Assembly (NCBI RefSeq): GCF_036010485.1
Contig: NZ_CP108568.1
Location: 5,914,501-5,978,500, forward strand
Reading direction: 5' to 3'
DNA from: Streptomyces sp. NBC_01198
GTDB taxonomy: Bacteria; Actinomycetota; Actinomycetes; Streptomycetales; Streptomycetaceae
Length of the DNA stretch: 64,000 bases
Below the pieces are notes generated by a model. It was not told the DNA's origin. It saw only the letters and a program-made list of their open reading frames with translations, and searched no databases. Position 1 is the stretch's first letter, and each line of letters opens with the position of its first letter. This document shows positions 8,406 through 17,271 of this stretch, piece after piece. Position numbers and translations under genes: made by a program.

Positions 8406-9296
8406 TCAGCCCTTGAGGCTGCCGGCGGTCAGGCCGGACATGATGTTGCGTTGGAAGAGCAGGAAGATCAGCAGGGTGGGCAGCGCGGAGATGGCGAGCG
8501 CGGCGATGAGCACGTTCTGCGGTACGCCCTGCGAAAGCGAGTTGATACCGATGTTGATCGGCTGCTTCTCCGGGTCGGGCTCCACCAGCATCGGCCAGAG
8601 GAAGTCCTTCCAGACGTTGACCACGGCGAAGATCGACACCACGCCGAGGATCGGCCGGGACATCGGCAGCACGATCGACAGCAGGGTGCGCATCGGCCCG
8701 GCCCCGTCGATGGCCGCCGCGGCCATCAGGTCGTTGGGGATCGAGTCGAAGAACCGCTTGAGCAGGAAGATGTTGAAGCCGTTGGCCACCGTGGGCAGCC
8801 AGATCGCCCACGGGTGGTTGATCAGGTTGACGTGCAGCAGCGGCAGGTCGAGCACCGTCATGTACTGCGGGATGATCAGCACGGCCGAGGGGATCATCAA
8901 GGTGGCGAGCATGCCGCCGAGGACGATGTTGCCCATCACCGGCCGCAGCTTGGACAGCGCGTAGGCCGCGGCCACGTCGAAGACCAGCTGGAAGGCCAGC
9001 GCGCCGAAGGCGTAGTAGAAGGTGTTCCACAGCAGCTTGGCGAGCTTCAACTGGGTCCACGCCGTCTTGTAGTTCGACGGGTGGGGATCCTTCGGTATCA
9101 GCGTCGGCGGGTTGTGCAGCACCTCGTGCACGGACTTGAAGCCGCTGGTGGCCATCCAGTACAGCGGCCCGACGAAGACCACGGTGAAGACCACGAGTAC
9201 GACGGACAGCACGGTCCAGTAGATGAATCTGCCCCGGGGCCTTGCCAGGGTCGCGGACGAGATCAGCGTCCGGTTCTGGGAGGAGAACTCTGCCAT
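8406..9296 (-). CDS. Sugar ABC transporter permease, MalG type, cluster 1
   Basis: 296 residues. ATG 9296 is preferred because AGGACGG precedes it and the protein then begins MAEFSSQNR before the first membrane helix (about residues 25-47). About six membrane segments are visible. The cytoplasmic loop that docks on the ATPase reads AAAAIDGAGPMRTLLSIVLP, the EAA-loop motif of binding-protein-dependent permeases. The C-terminus RNIMSGLTAGSLKG is typical of MalG-like proteins. It follows the MalF-like gene by 14 bp and probably pairs with it. No ATPase gene is in the cluster; a shared MsiK-type ATPase is the usual Streptomyces solution (inference). Confidence 0.9.
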   Translation of the reverse strand: MAEFSSQNRTLISSATLARPRGRFIYWTVLSVVLVVFTVVFVGPLYWMATSGFKSVHEVLHNPPTLIPKDPHPSNYKTAWTQLKLAKLLWNTFYYAFGALAFQLVFDVAAAYALSKLRPVMGNIVLGGMLATLMIPSAVLIIPQYMTVLDLPLLHVNLINHPWAIWLPTVANGFNIFLLKRFFDSIPNDLMAAAAIDGAGPMRTLLSIVLPMSRPILGVVSIFAVVNVWKDFLWPMLVEPDPEKQPINIGINSLSQGVPQNVLIAALAISALPTLLIFLLFQRNIMSGLTAGSLKG

Positions 9297-9310
9297 GATC
9301 GTGATCCGTC

Positions 9311-10264
9311 CTAGTCGCTGTTCCGGTTGAGCCGCGCGTACAGACCGGAGAATCCGGCGAGTACCAGGAGCAGGAAGAGGCCGAGCGCAGCCGCGCCACC
9401 GAAGTTGTTGTAGCGGTAGCCGTACTGGTAGACCATGTAGACCACGGTCATGGTGGAGTTCTCCGGACCGTTTCCGCCGGCCATCAGGAAGACGTTGGTG
9501 AACTCCTGCATGGTCGCCACGATCTGCAGCAGCAGCATCAGCGAGAGCACCAGCTTGGTCTGCGGGATCGTCACGTGCCAGATCTTGCTCCACAGCCCCG
9601 CGCCGTCCAGGTCGGCGGCCTCGTACAGCTCACCGGGGATGTTCTGCAGCGCCGCCAGGTAGATCAGCGTCGCGCTGCCCATGCTCATCCACGTCGCCGC
9701 GATGACCACCGAGATCAGTGCGGTGTTCGACGAGTCGAGCCACTGCGACGTCGGCAGGTGGAAGATCTTGAGAATGCGGTTGAACAGGCCGTATTCGGGG
9801 TTGTAGAAGTACTTGAAAAGCAGGGCGCCCGCCACCGGCGGGAGCATGACGGGCAGGTAGACCAGGATGCGCAGGTAAGCCCGCGCGTGCCGCAGTTCGT
9901 TGAGCAGGATCGCGATGAGGAACGGCACCGCGAAACCGATCACCAGCGCGTAGAGCGTGAACATCCCGGTGTTCTTCCACGCCGTCCAGAAGTACGGGTC
10001 GTGGTAGATCGTCTTGATGTTCTTGAATCCGACCCAGCTGGTCACCCCGCGCTTGGTCTGCTGGAAGCTCATGATGAACTCCCGGACCATCGGGTACCAC
10101 GAGAAGAACCCGAAGCAGAGGATCGCCCCGATGAGGAACCCGTAGGCCTGGAGGTTCTGGCTCAGCTTGCGGCTCAGGCCGCCCCGGCCGCCTTGGGCCC
10201 TAGGACCTGCGGCGCGCCCGGCGTGGCGCCTGGTTGTTTTGTCGGGGACGGTCGTCGCCGCCAT
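9311..10264 (-). CDS. Sugar ABC transporter permease, MalF type, cluster 1
   Basis: 317 residues with a basic N-terminus and about six membrane helices, the first at roughly residues 40-60 (YGFLIGAILCFGFF). The EAA loop is present as ELYEAADLDGAGLWSKIWHV. PVMLPPVAGALLFKYFYNPE is typical of MalF-like proteins. It lies between the binding-protein gene and the MalG-like gene on the same strand. An 88-bp gap with a strong hairpin separates it from the binding-protein gene, which would let the binding protein be made in excess. Confidence 0.9.
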   Translation of the reverse strand: MAATTVPDKTTRRHAGRAAGPRAQGGRGGLSRKLSQNLQAYGFLIGAILCFGFFSWYPMVREFIMSFQQTKRGVTSWVGFKNIKTIYHDPYFWTAWKNTGMFTLYALVIGFAVPFLIAILLNELRHARAYLRILVYLPVMLPPVAGALLFKYFYNPEYGLFNRILKIFHLPTSQWLDSSNTALISVVIAATWMSMGSATLIYLAALQNIPGELYEAADLDGAGLWSKIWHVTIPQTKLVLSLMLLLQIVATMQEFTNVFLMAGGNGPENSTMTVVYMVYQYGYRYNNFGGAAALGLFLLLVLAGFSGLYARLNRNSD

Positions 10265-10307
10265 GAAGGCTCCTCGGCTGGAAGCGGTGCATGAGTTCCG
10301 TGCCGCG

Positions 10308-10340
10308 CCGCGGGGGCCGGTCGCCGACCGGCCCCCGCGG
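10308..10340 (-). promoter_or_regulatory. Stem-loop between malE-like and malF-like genes (cluster 1)
   Basis: Perfect 15-bp stem with a 3-nt loop (10308-10322 pairing with 10326-10340), CCGCGGGGGCCGGTC on the 5' side. It sits 12 nt beyond the binding-protein stop codon. Such intercistronic hairpins in maltose-type operons partly terminate or protect the upstream message, giving more binding protein than permease. A leaky terminator is the main alternative reading. Confidence 0.6.
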
Positions 10341-10352
10341 GGGGCTGTGCTG

Positions 10353-11762
10353 TTACTGGCCGGCGGCCAGCAGCTGGTTCGCCTGCGTCTCCGCGGACGA
10401 CAGCAGCTTGCTGACGTCGGCGTTCTTGTTGCTCAGCACGCCGGACATCACGGTGTCGAGCACGGTGTAGAGCTTCTGCGCGTTCGGCGGCTCACCCTTC
10501 ACCGGGACCTGCGCGTCGACGTACGACTTGTAGTTCTGCACCGGGACGGTCGCGTACTGGGTCTTGTCCGCGGTGTCGGTGGCCTTGGACTGGCCGGTGA
10601 AGAAGAAGGGCTGCGGCAGGCCGACCGGGATGCCGTCGGTCTTGTTGCGCGCGTAGTTGAACTGGCCCTTCTTCAGGGTCAGGAACTTGAAGTTGATCCA
10701 GGCGATACCGGCCTTGATCTGGTCCGGGCTGTCCGACTTCTTGAAGAAGTAGTCGTTGCCGCCCATCAGCGAGGTCTTGCCGCCGGGGATCGGCGCCATG
10801 CCCAGGTCGTTGAAGTTGGCGCCGTACTGCTGGACCATCAGCTGGATGTCGTCGGGAGCGGCGAGGTACATGCCGATCTGGCCCGCGCCCATCGCCTTCT
10901 GGCTCTCGCCCCACGCCTTGCCGGCGCTGGAGGGCATGCTGTTGTCCACCCAGCGCATGTCATGGATGGTCTGCAGGATCGAGGCGGCCTCGGGGCCGTT
11001 GAACGCGGCCTTGCTGCCGTCGTCGCTGACCACGTTGTTGCCCGCGCCGTACAGCGCCGAGGTCAGGTGCCAGCCGCCCTGGTTGCCGGCGCCGTACTCG
11101 AAGAAGCCGTGGACGCCCTTGCTGCCGAGCTTGTCCTGGATGACCTTGGCGTCGGTGCGGATCTCGTCCCAGGTGGTCGGCGGCTTGTCGGGGTCGAGGC
11201 CGGCGTCCTTGAAGATCTTGCGGTTGTAGATCAGGCCCATCGAGTAGTTCGTGGTGGGGAGCCCGTACAGCTTGCCGTCGTCCTTGAGGATCGCCAGGAC
11301 GTTCGGGTCGATGTCCTTGAGGTTGGGCACCGTCTTGTCGTTGACGTAGTCGGTGATGTCAGCGGCCTGGCCGGCGTCCAGGACCTGGTTGAGGTCCGTG
11401 ACGTAGCTGTAGAAGACGTTGGTCTCGGACGAGCCCTGGAGCTGGGCGGTGAACTTGTCCGTGTCCTCGCAGGGGAACGTGTCCTTGCTGTTGATGGTCA
11501 CGTTCGGGTAGGTCTTGTGGAACTCGGCGATGTCGTCGAGCCATTGCTTGCGCTCGGGCTTCTTCGTCGTGGGCGGCATGCAGTCGACGCTGATCGTCAC
11601 CTTGGTCTTCGGGTCCAAGGGGGTGCCGGCGCTGGAGCTGCTGGACTTGCTGCTGCCCTTGTCGTCCTTCTTGTCGTCGCTGGAGGAGCATGCGGCACTC
11701 GTCAATCCGATGCCTGCGACCAGCGCGACTGCCACCAGTCTGCGGTAGCGGATTCTGCTCAT
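10353..11762 (-). CDS. Extracellular sugar-binding lipoprotein (family 1), cluster 1
   Basis: 469 residues. ATG 11762 follows a purine-rich AAGGG stretch. The signal peptide MSRIRYRRLVAVALVAGIG ends in a lipobox (TSAAC, Cys about 25), followed by a Ser/Lys/Asp linker, so the protein should be lipid-anchored outside the membrane. The mature part has the solute-binding family 1 pattern: KVTISVDCM, TYPNVTINSKDTF, GLPTTNYSMGLIYNRKIFKD and TTWDEIRTDAK. It would capture oligosaccharides for the two permeases downstream. It differs clearly from the MalE at 50534-51835 (longer, with a different ligand-contact region), which suggests another ligand. Confidence 0.9.
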   Translation of the reverse strand: MSRIRYRRLVAVALVAGIGLTSAACSSSDDKKDDKGSSKSSSSSAGTPLDPKTKVTISVDCMPPTTKKPERKQWLDDIAEFHKTYPNVTINSKDTFPCEDTDKFTAQLQGSSETNVFYSYVTDLNQVLDAGQAADITDYVNDKTVPNLKDIDPNVLAILKDDGKLYGLPTTNYSMGLIYNRKIFKDAGLDPDKPPTTWDEIRTDAKVIQDKLGSKGVHGFFEYGAGNQGGWHLTSALYGAGNNVVSDDGSKAAFNGPEAASILQTIHDMRWVDNSMPSSAGKAWGESQKAMGAGQIGMYLAAPDDIQLMVQQYGANFNDLGMAPIPGGKTSLMGGNDYFFKKSDSPDQIKAGIAWINFKFLTLKKGQFNYARNKTDGIPVGLPQPFFFTGQSKATDTADKTQYATVPVQNYKSYVDAQVPVKGEPPNAQKLYTVLDTVMSGVLSNKNADVSKLLSSAETQANQLLAAGQ

Positions 11763-11902
11763 GATCAAACCCTTCCCCTGAACCACTGCGCGTCGTTGGA
11801 CTGCGATCTGGGACCCCCGCGGCGCATGGATGCACATGATGTCCGGCGCAGGTGCGCGCCGCCGTCTCGGGTTGGCTCAACGTACTTAACCCGATAGATG
11901 TC

Positions 11903-11930
11903 CGCAAGATGTCGCGTGAATTTCGCAAAG
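11903..11930 (-). promoter_or_regulatory. Candidate LacI-type operator half-sites before the cluster 1 ABC operon
   Basis: The 312-bp gap 11763-12074 upstream of the binding-protein gene contains CGCAAGA at 11903-11909 and TTTCGCAAAG at 11921-11930. The same words recur in front of the LacI/GH87 genes (13124-13180) and in front of malE of cluster 2 (51949-52104). These are likely binding sites for the local LacI regulator and possibly MalR. The rest of the gap holds the promoter region and nothing else that I recognise. Confidence 0.5.
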
Positions 11931-12074
11931 ACACGACTTGGTCACGACGGTCAAGGGTGCCGACCGCGCTGCGGAGACGGCTGAGCGCGCAGCCGCACCG
12001 CGCCGGCGTCCGGCACGGTGAACTGCGCGCTCAGCCCCTCAGGGGGTCCTCAGTGAAGGCCTGACGGGGTATCG

Positions 12075-13100
12075 CTAGGCGTTCGTACGGGCCTCCGGAT
12101 GCGGGATACGGGCGGGGTGCGGGGCCGGTCCGGTGGAACCGCGGACCACCAACTCCGGTTCGAAGAACAGCTCGTCGTGGTCGACCGAGGCACCGCTGAT
12201 CTCGCCGGCCAGCAGGTCCACCGCGGCCCGTCCCATCGCCTCGATGGGCTGCCGCACGGTGGTCAGCGGCGGCTCGGTGCAGTTCATCAGCGACGAGTCG
12301 TCGTAACCGATGACGGAGACGTCCTCGGGCACCGACAAGCGCCTCCTGCGGGCGGCCCTGATGGTGCCGAGCGCCAGCAGGTCGGAGGCGCAGATGAAGG
12401 CGGTGATGCCGCGCGCCAGCAGCCGGCTGGCGGCCGCCTGGCCGCCCTCAAGGGTGAACAGCGCGTGCTCCACGGTCACCGAGGGGTCCACCCGGCGGGC
12501 GGCGGCGAGCTTGCGGCGGGAGGGCACGTGGTCGGGCGGGCCGAGCACCAGGGCGATGCGCTGGTGCCCCAGCGAGATCAGATGGTTCATCGCCTGCTCC
12601 ACCGCCACCGCGTCGTCACACGAGACCCGGGGGAAGTCGAGATGGTCGATGGCGGCGTTCATCAGCACGGTGGGCAGGTTGCGTTCCGCGAGCCGTGCGT
12701 AGTGGTCGTGGGGTGATTCGGCCTGGGCGTAGAGCCCGCCGAAGAAGACGACCCCGGACACATGTTGCTGGAGCAGCAACTCCACGTAGTCGGCCTCGGA
12801 GACACCGCCCGCGGTCTGGGTGCACAGCACCGGGGTGAAGCCCTGCTGTGCCAGCGCGCCACCGACCACCTCCGCGAAAGCAGGGAAGATCGGGTTCTGC
12901 AGCTCGGGCATGACCATGCCGACCAGCCGGGCGCGTTCGCCCCGCAGCTGGGTGGGCCGTTCGTATCCGAGCACGTCAAGGGCGGTGAGGACCGCGGCCC
13001 GGGTAGCGTCGGAGACGCCGGGCTTTCCGTTCAGCACCCGGCTGACGGTGGCCTCGCTCACCCCGACCTTCTTTGCCACCTCGGCAAGTCGTCGTGTCAT
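12075..13100 (-). CDS. LacI-family regulator of sugar cluster 1
   Basis: 341 residues. ATG 13100 begins MTRRLAEVAKKVGVSEATVS, the LacI helix-turn-helix with hinge helix (VLNGKPGV). The effector domain carries SASDLLALG-like (ICASDLLALG) and VIGYDDS motifs and ends ELVVRGST. It is a paralogue of MalR (45462-46553), and the recognition-helix region GVSEATVSRVLNGKPGVS is identical in both. Compared with MalR, about ten residues are missing between VPSRRKLAAARR and VEHALFTLEGG, in the effector domain. It is divergent from the GH87 gene and upstream of the ABC genes, so it probably represses both until an alpha-glucan oligosaccharide appears. Confidence 0.92.
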   Translation of the reverse strand: MTRRLAEVAKKVGVSEATVSRVLNGKPGVSDATRAAVLTALDVLGYERPTQLRGERARLVGMVMPELQNPIFPAFAEVVGGALAQQGFTPVLCTQTAGGVSEADYVELLLQQHVSGVVFFGGLYAQAESPHDHYARLAERNLPTVLMNAAIDHLDFPRVSCDDAVAVEQAMNHLISLGHQRIALVLGPPDHVPSRRKLAAARRVDPSVTVEHALFTLEGGQAAASRLLARGITAFICASDLLALGTIRAARRRRLSVPEDVSVIGYDDSSLMNCTEPPLTTVRQPIEAMGRAAVDLLAGEISGASVDHDELFFEPELVVRGSTGPAPHPARIPHPEARTNA

Positions 13101-13123
13101 GGCGTCGATTCTAGTACAGGTGA

Positions 13124-13180
13124 CGCAAGATTCTTGCGGCGATTTTGCGGAATCTCTGCAAGTCATCCAAATTTTGCGAA
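13124..13180. promoter_or_regulatory. LacI-type operators in the LacI/GH87 divergent promoter
   Basis: A perfect palindrome CGCAAGA-T-TCTTGCG occupies 13124-13138. It is followed by TTTTGCG at 13143-13149, CTGCAAG near 13156-13162 and a second TTTTGCG at 13173-13179, about 30 bp from the first. All lie in the 171-bp gap between two divergent starts. Spacing and symmetry suit a LacI-type dimer controlling both directions. Confidence 0.6.
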
Positions 13181-13271
13181 ACACGGTCGACATATTGCTG
13201 CGTCAGGTCACTGTCCCTAGGGTGTCGGTCGTCACACCTGCGACTCCCGTCAGAAGGGACCCCCCCACCGC

Positions 13272-15527
13272 ATGGACATCAGACGTCGCTCCTCGGTCTG
13301 GATCGCCACCGCGACCACCGCCGCGCTCGCCGCCGGCGGACTCGCCTTCTCCCTGACCACCGCCGCCAGCGCCGCCCCCACCGCGCAGGCCGTCTCACCC
13401 TTCGCCGTCAGCGGCGGCGCCAGCGTGCCGTTCACCGAGTACGAGGCCGAGGCCGCGGCCACCAACGGCTCGCAACTCGGCCCCGACTACACCCAGTCAA
13501 CGGTCGCCTCCGAGGCGTCCGGCCGCCGCGCGGTCACGCTCAGTGGGCAGGGCAAGTACGTCGAGTTCACGCTCACCAAGGCCGCCAACGCCGTCGACGT
13601 GGCGGTGAACCTGCCGCGCGGCGCCTCGGGCACGGTGTCCGTCTACGTCAACGGCAGCAAGATCAGCGGAAAGCTCGCGGTCACCTCGCAGTATTCGTAC
13701 GTGGACACCGGCTGGATCGCCGGCGCCAAGACGCACCACTACTTCGACGACTCCCGGCTGCTGCTCGGCCAGAACGTGGCCGCGGGCGGCAAGGTCAAGC
13801 TGCAGCTCGACGCCGGCGACACCGGCAGCGCCACCGTCGACGTGGCCGACTTCGAGCAGGTCGCGGGCGCCGCCACCCAGCCCGCGAACTCCGTCTCGGT
13901 GGTCGCCGACGGCGCCGACGCCGGCGGCAGCGGCGACTCCACCCAGGCCTTCCGGCAGGCGATATCCGACGCCAAGTCCCAGGGCAAGGAGGTCTGGATC
14001 CCGCAGGGGAACTTCAAGGTCACCTCGCAGATCCCGGCCGACGGCGTCACCCTGCGCGGCGCCGGCAACTGGTACTCGGTGGTGCACAGTTCGCACTTCA
14101 TCGACCAGGGCTCGGCGAGCGGCAACACCAAGCTCTACGACTTCGCGGTCTTCGGCGACGTCAGCGTCCGCAACGACAACTCGCCCGACAACTTCGTCAC
14201 CGGCAGCCTCGGCCCGAACTCGGTCGTCTCCGGGATGTGGGTGCAGCGCGAGAAGGTCGGCCTGTGGCTGACCGGCAACAACGACAACCTGGTGGTGCAG
14301 AACAGCCGCATCGTCGGCACCACCGCCGACGGGCTGAACCTCGACGGCAGCGCCCACAACGTCACCGTGAAGAACAACTTCCTGCGCAACCAGGGTGACG
14401 ACTCGCTCGCCATGTGGTCGCTCGGCTCGCCCGACACCGGCAACTCCTTCACCGGCAACACCATCGTGCAGCCCAACCTGGCCAACGGCATCGCGATCTA
14501 CGGCGGCAGCAACAACACCGCCTCCAACAACGTGATCGCCGACACCAACGCGCTCGGCAGCGGCATCGCGATCTCCAACCAGGCCTTCCTGCAGCCCTTC
14601 AACCCGCTCTCGGGCACGGTCACCGTCTCCGGCAACACCCTGATCCGCACCGGTGCGCTCAACCCCAACTGGGGCCACCCGATGGGCGCGCTGCGGGTCG
14701 ACTCCTACGACTACGCCATCAGCAACGACATCCGGATCAGCAGCACCACCTTCATCGACAGCCCGTACAGCGACTTCGAGTTCGTCTCCGGCGGCGGCCA
14801 CGGCTACCAGGTCAGCGGGGTGACGGTCAGCGGGGCGACCGCCTCGGGCACCGGCACCGTGGTGGTGCAGGCCGAGACCCCGGGATCGGCCTCGTTCAGC
14901 AACGTGACGGCCACCAGCACCGGGGCGACCGGCGTCTACAACTGCTCCTACCCGGCCAACCTGCCCGCCTTCACCGTCAACAAGGGTTCGGGCAACAGCG
15001 GTTGGGACGGCACCTGGGGCGACTGCAACAGCTGGCCGCAGCCCGGCAGCGGTCCCGGCACCAGCACCGGCGGCACCACCGGCGGTTCGACCACGCCGCC
15101 GCCGACCAACGGGAACCTGGCACTGGGCCGTCCGGCCAGTGACACCGGCCACGCCGACGTCTACACCGCGGGCAACACCGTCGACGGCAACGCCAACACC
15201 TACTGGGAATCCACCAACAACGCCTTCCCCCAGTCACTGACCGTCGACCTCGGCGCCGCGAAGACCATCGGCCGCCTCGTGATCAAACTGCCCCCCGCCA
15301 CCGCCTGGGCCACCCGCACCGAGACCCTCTCCGTCCAGGGCTCCACCGACAACAGCACCTGGACCACCCTGAAGGCCTCCGCCGGCTACACCCTCAACCC
15401 CGCCACCGGCAACACCGCCACCATCACCCTGACCCCCACAAGCACCCGCTACCTGCGGCTCACCGTCACCGGCAACACCGGCTGGCCCGCCGCCCAGCTC
15501 TCCGAACTGGAGGCCTACACCTCCTAG
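13272..15527 (+). CDS. Secreted GH87-type alpha-1,3-glucanase / mycodextranase with discoidin module
   Basis: 751 residues. The signal peptide is about 1-36 (cleavage near AASAA-PTAQ). Residues about 55-200 form a CBM6/35-like beta-sandwich (FTEYEAEAAATNGS, KYVEFTLTKAANAVDV). Residues about 210-590 form a right-handed beta-helix typical of GH87: NSRIVGTTADGLNLDGSAHN, then NQGDDSLAMWS, whose paired aspartates match the catalytic acids of GH87 alpha-1,3-glucanases. A Gly/Thr/Pro linker (TSTGGTTGGSTTPPP) leads to a C-terminal discoidin/F5-8C module (about 615-751) that closely resembles the one at the end of the protein at 61761. Family members hydrolyse alpha-1,3-glucan (mutan, fungal wall) or nigeran. 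Divergence from the LacI gene of an oligosaccharide importer suggests a complete catabolic locus. Confidence 0.8.
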   Translation: MDIRRRSSVWIATATTAALAAGGLAFSLTTAASAAPTAQAVSPFAVSGGASVPFTEYEAEAAATNGSQLGPDYTQSTVASEASGRRAVTLSGQGKYVEFTLTKAANAVDVAVNLPRGASGTVSVYVNGSKISGKLAVTSQYSYVDTGWIAGAKTHHYFDDSRLLLGQNVAAGGKVKLQLDAGDTGSATVDVADFEQVAGAATQPANSVSVVADGADAGGSGDSTQAFRQAISDAKSQGKEVWIPQGNFKVTSQIPADGVTLRGAGNWYSVVHSSHFIDQGSASGNTKLYDFAVFGDVSVRNDNSPDNFVTGSLGPNSVVSGMWVQREKVGLWLTGNNDNLVVQNSRIVGTTADGLNLDGSAHNVTVKNNFLRNQGDDSLAMWSLGSPDTGNSFTGNTIVQPNLANGIAIYGGSNNTASNNVIADTNALGSGIAISNQAFLQPFNPLSGTVTVSGNTLIRTGALNPNWGHPMGALRVDSYDYAISNDIRISSTTFIDSPYSDFEFVSGGGHGYQVSGVTVSGATASGTGTVVVQAETPGSASFSNVTATSTGATGVYNCSYPANLPAFTVNKGSGNSGWDGTWGDCNSWPQPGSGPGTSTGGTTGGSTTPPPTNGNLALGRPASDTGHADVYTAGNTVDGNANTYWESTNNAFPQSLTVDLGAAKTIGRLVIKLPPATAWATRTETLSVQGSTDNSTWTTLKASAGYTLNPATGNTATITLTPTSTRYLRLTVTGNTGWPAAQLSELEAYTS

Positions 15528-15535
15528 TCGGCGGC

Positions 15536-16855
15536 CTACACCTCGTGGCCGGACCGGCCGCGTGACGGCGGACGGCGGTGCTCCTGGCGGGCGCCACCGT
15601 CCGCCGTCCGTGCGCTGTCCGCGGCCCGGGCGGCGAAGGCGTGGCTGTCCGCCGCCTCGCCGTGCTCGCGCAGGTGCAGGGCACGCAGCGCGATCTCGGT
15701 GGCGAACCGGTGGTCGGGGTCGGCCAGCTGGTCGCCGAAGGCCCGGTCGAGGATGCGGATGCGGTAGCGCACCGTCTGCGGGTGCACCCCGAGCTGGTCG
15801 GCGACCTGCGCCGCGGTGCCCCGGGTGGTGAGCCAGATCCGCAGGGTGTCGATCAGCCGGGCCCGCTGGGTCGCGGTCAGCCCCACCAGCGGGCCGAGGT
15901 AACGGCCGGCGATCTGGTTGACCAGCGCCGGGTCGCCCAGCAGCCACAGCGGTAAGAGGTGGTCCTCGCACATCGCCACCTCGTCCTCGTCGATCACCCC
16001 CGCGTCGGCGAGCGCCAGGGCGTGCCGCGCCCAGCGCAGCGAGTCGGCGGCCTCGCTGAGCGAGGTGGTCAGCCCGACCGCCGCCCGGCAGCCGGCCAGC
16101 GCGGCGGTCAGCGAGCGCCGCCGCTCCTCGGTGAAGGGCCCAGGCACCAGCAGGTGCGGCTCGGGGTCGGCGAAGTCCAGCAGGATGTCCTTGTCCAGTG
16201 CCCCGCGCGGCGGCCGGGTGTCCGGCGCGATCGCGACCAGCGTGACCTCCTCCGGCAGCGGCCAGGCGGAGTGCTCGGCGAGTTCGGCCAGCGCGCTGCG
16301 GGCGACCGCGGTGCCGCCGAGGATGCGGCGCAGCAGCCGCCGGCGCCGGTTGTCGGGTTCCTCGCCCAGCTCGGCGAGCGCCTGCACGTAACCCTCGCGG
16401 GACAGCTCGGCGAGGTCGCCCATGTAGGCGAACAGCGCGTCGGCGAAGGTCAGCATGAAGGACGCGGACAGGCTGTAGCGGCGGCCCACCGTACGGACCC
16501 TGCGCAGCGCGACCTGGCAGCCGATGCGGTACGCGGCCTGCAGGTTGTCCAGGCTGCGGCCCTCGTACGCCTCGAAGCGGCCGAACCTGCGGCACAGGTC
16601 GTCACGCAGCGCGGTGGTGGCGGTGGGGGCGGCCACCCGGTCCACGAAGGTGGCGATGCTCTGCTCGATGCCTATTTTGATCACGCGGGCGTTGGGGCCT
16701 TCGAGCAGGTGGCCGTATTCGGGGATGGCGGTGACGATTTCAGCTGCCATCTCTTTTAAAAGACTGGGCAGTTCAGGGCGCATGACGGCGGCGAACTCGC
16801 GAGGAATCGGACCGGGAGGTTCCGAATTTTCGGGTGTCTGACGCATGACGGTCAT
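15536..16855 (-). CDS. PucR-type transcriptional regulator
   Basis: 439 residues. ATG 16855 is preceded by GGAGGGAGGGG. The N-terminal half is helical, with a regulator-of-polyketide-synthase-like pattern (FRKxx-type helices; RLVRTVGRRYSLSASFMLTF region). The C-terminus holds the PucR HTH_30 domain: LRIWLTTRGTAAQVADQLG, then VHPQTVRYRIRILDRAFGDQ. Such regulators control purine, phenol, proline or other catabolic genes in actinobacteria. The target here is unclear. It ends 8 bp from the GH87 stop codon, convergent with it, and is not obviously part of either neighbouring operon. Confidence 0.85.
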   Translation of the reverse strand: MTVMRQTPENSEPPGPIPREFAAVMRPELPSLLKEMAAEIVTAIPEYGHLLEGPNARVIKIGIEQSIATFVDRVAAPTATTALRDDLCRRFGRFEAYEGRSLDNLQAAYRIGCQVALRRVRTVGRRYSLSASFMLTFADALFAYMGDLAELSREGYVQALAELGEEPDNRRRRLLRRILGGTAVARSALAELAEHSAWPLPEEVTLVAIAPDTRPPRGALDKDILLDFADPEPHLLVPGPFTEERRRSLTAALAGCRAAVGLTTSLSEAADSLRWARHALALADAGVIDEDEVAMCEDHLLPLWLLGDPALVNQIAGRYLGPLVGLTATQRARLIDTLRIWLTTRGTAAQVADQLGVHPQTVRYRIRILDRAFGDQLADPDHRFATEIALRALHLREHGEAADSHAFAARAADSARTADGGARQEHRRPPSRGRSGHEV

Positions 16856-17050
16856 GCCCCTCCCTCCGGACGCGCAGCCTCGCGCTCCGTAACCTTGCTG
16901 CAACATAGACCAATCGTGCACCGAGCGCAGCACCCCGGACACGGAAACGTTGTCGGTGGCGCCGCCGGGGCAGACCGTACCGCCGCCGTCCCGCAGGTGC
17001 GGCCTTCGGCCACGGAATGCTCACCCGCGCACAAAAAAGCGGCCCCCTGC

Positions 17051-17141
17051 TGTCTCCGCGGTGACAGAAAAATACCCGGCGGTAGGGTCGCGCCGGAAAT
17101 CTTGGGCGGACTTGTTGCGCCCCGAGTTACCCGTGCGTAAC
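17051..17141 (+). promoter_or_regulatory. Promoter with two palindromes upstream of the secreted-protein gene
   Basis: A palindrome-like TGTCTCCGCGGTGACA (17051-17066) supplies a possible -35 (GTGACA). A TAGGGT (17083-17088) sits 16 nt later, a good Streptomyces -10. A second element, GTTAC-CCGTGC-GTAAC, lies at 17126-17141. Both elements recur with the same spacing upstream of the DUF6801 gene (18678-18769). The GTTAC/GTAAC dyad has the form of a TetR-type operator. Confidence 0.5.
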
Positions 17142-17271
17142 GTCCAGCACCGCAAGAGCAGCCGACCGGATTCGGCATCCAACGTTCCAGGTAGTGAGTC
17201 GCAACCGAATTCCGGCCCCCACGCCGGGACCCGGTTTATCAGGCACGTCAACTCCCAGGAAGGACCAAGCC

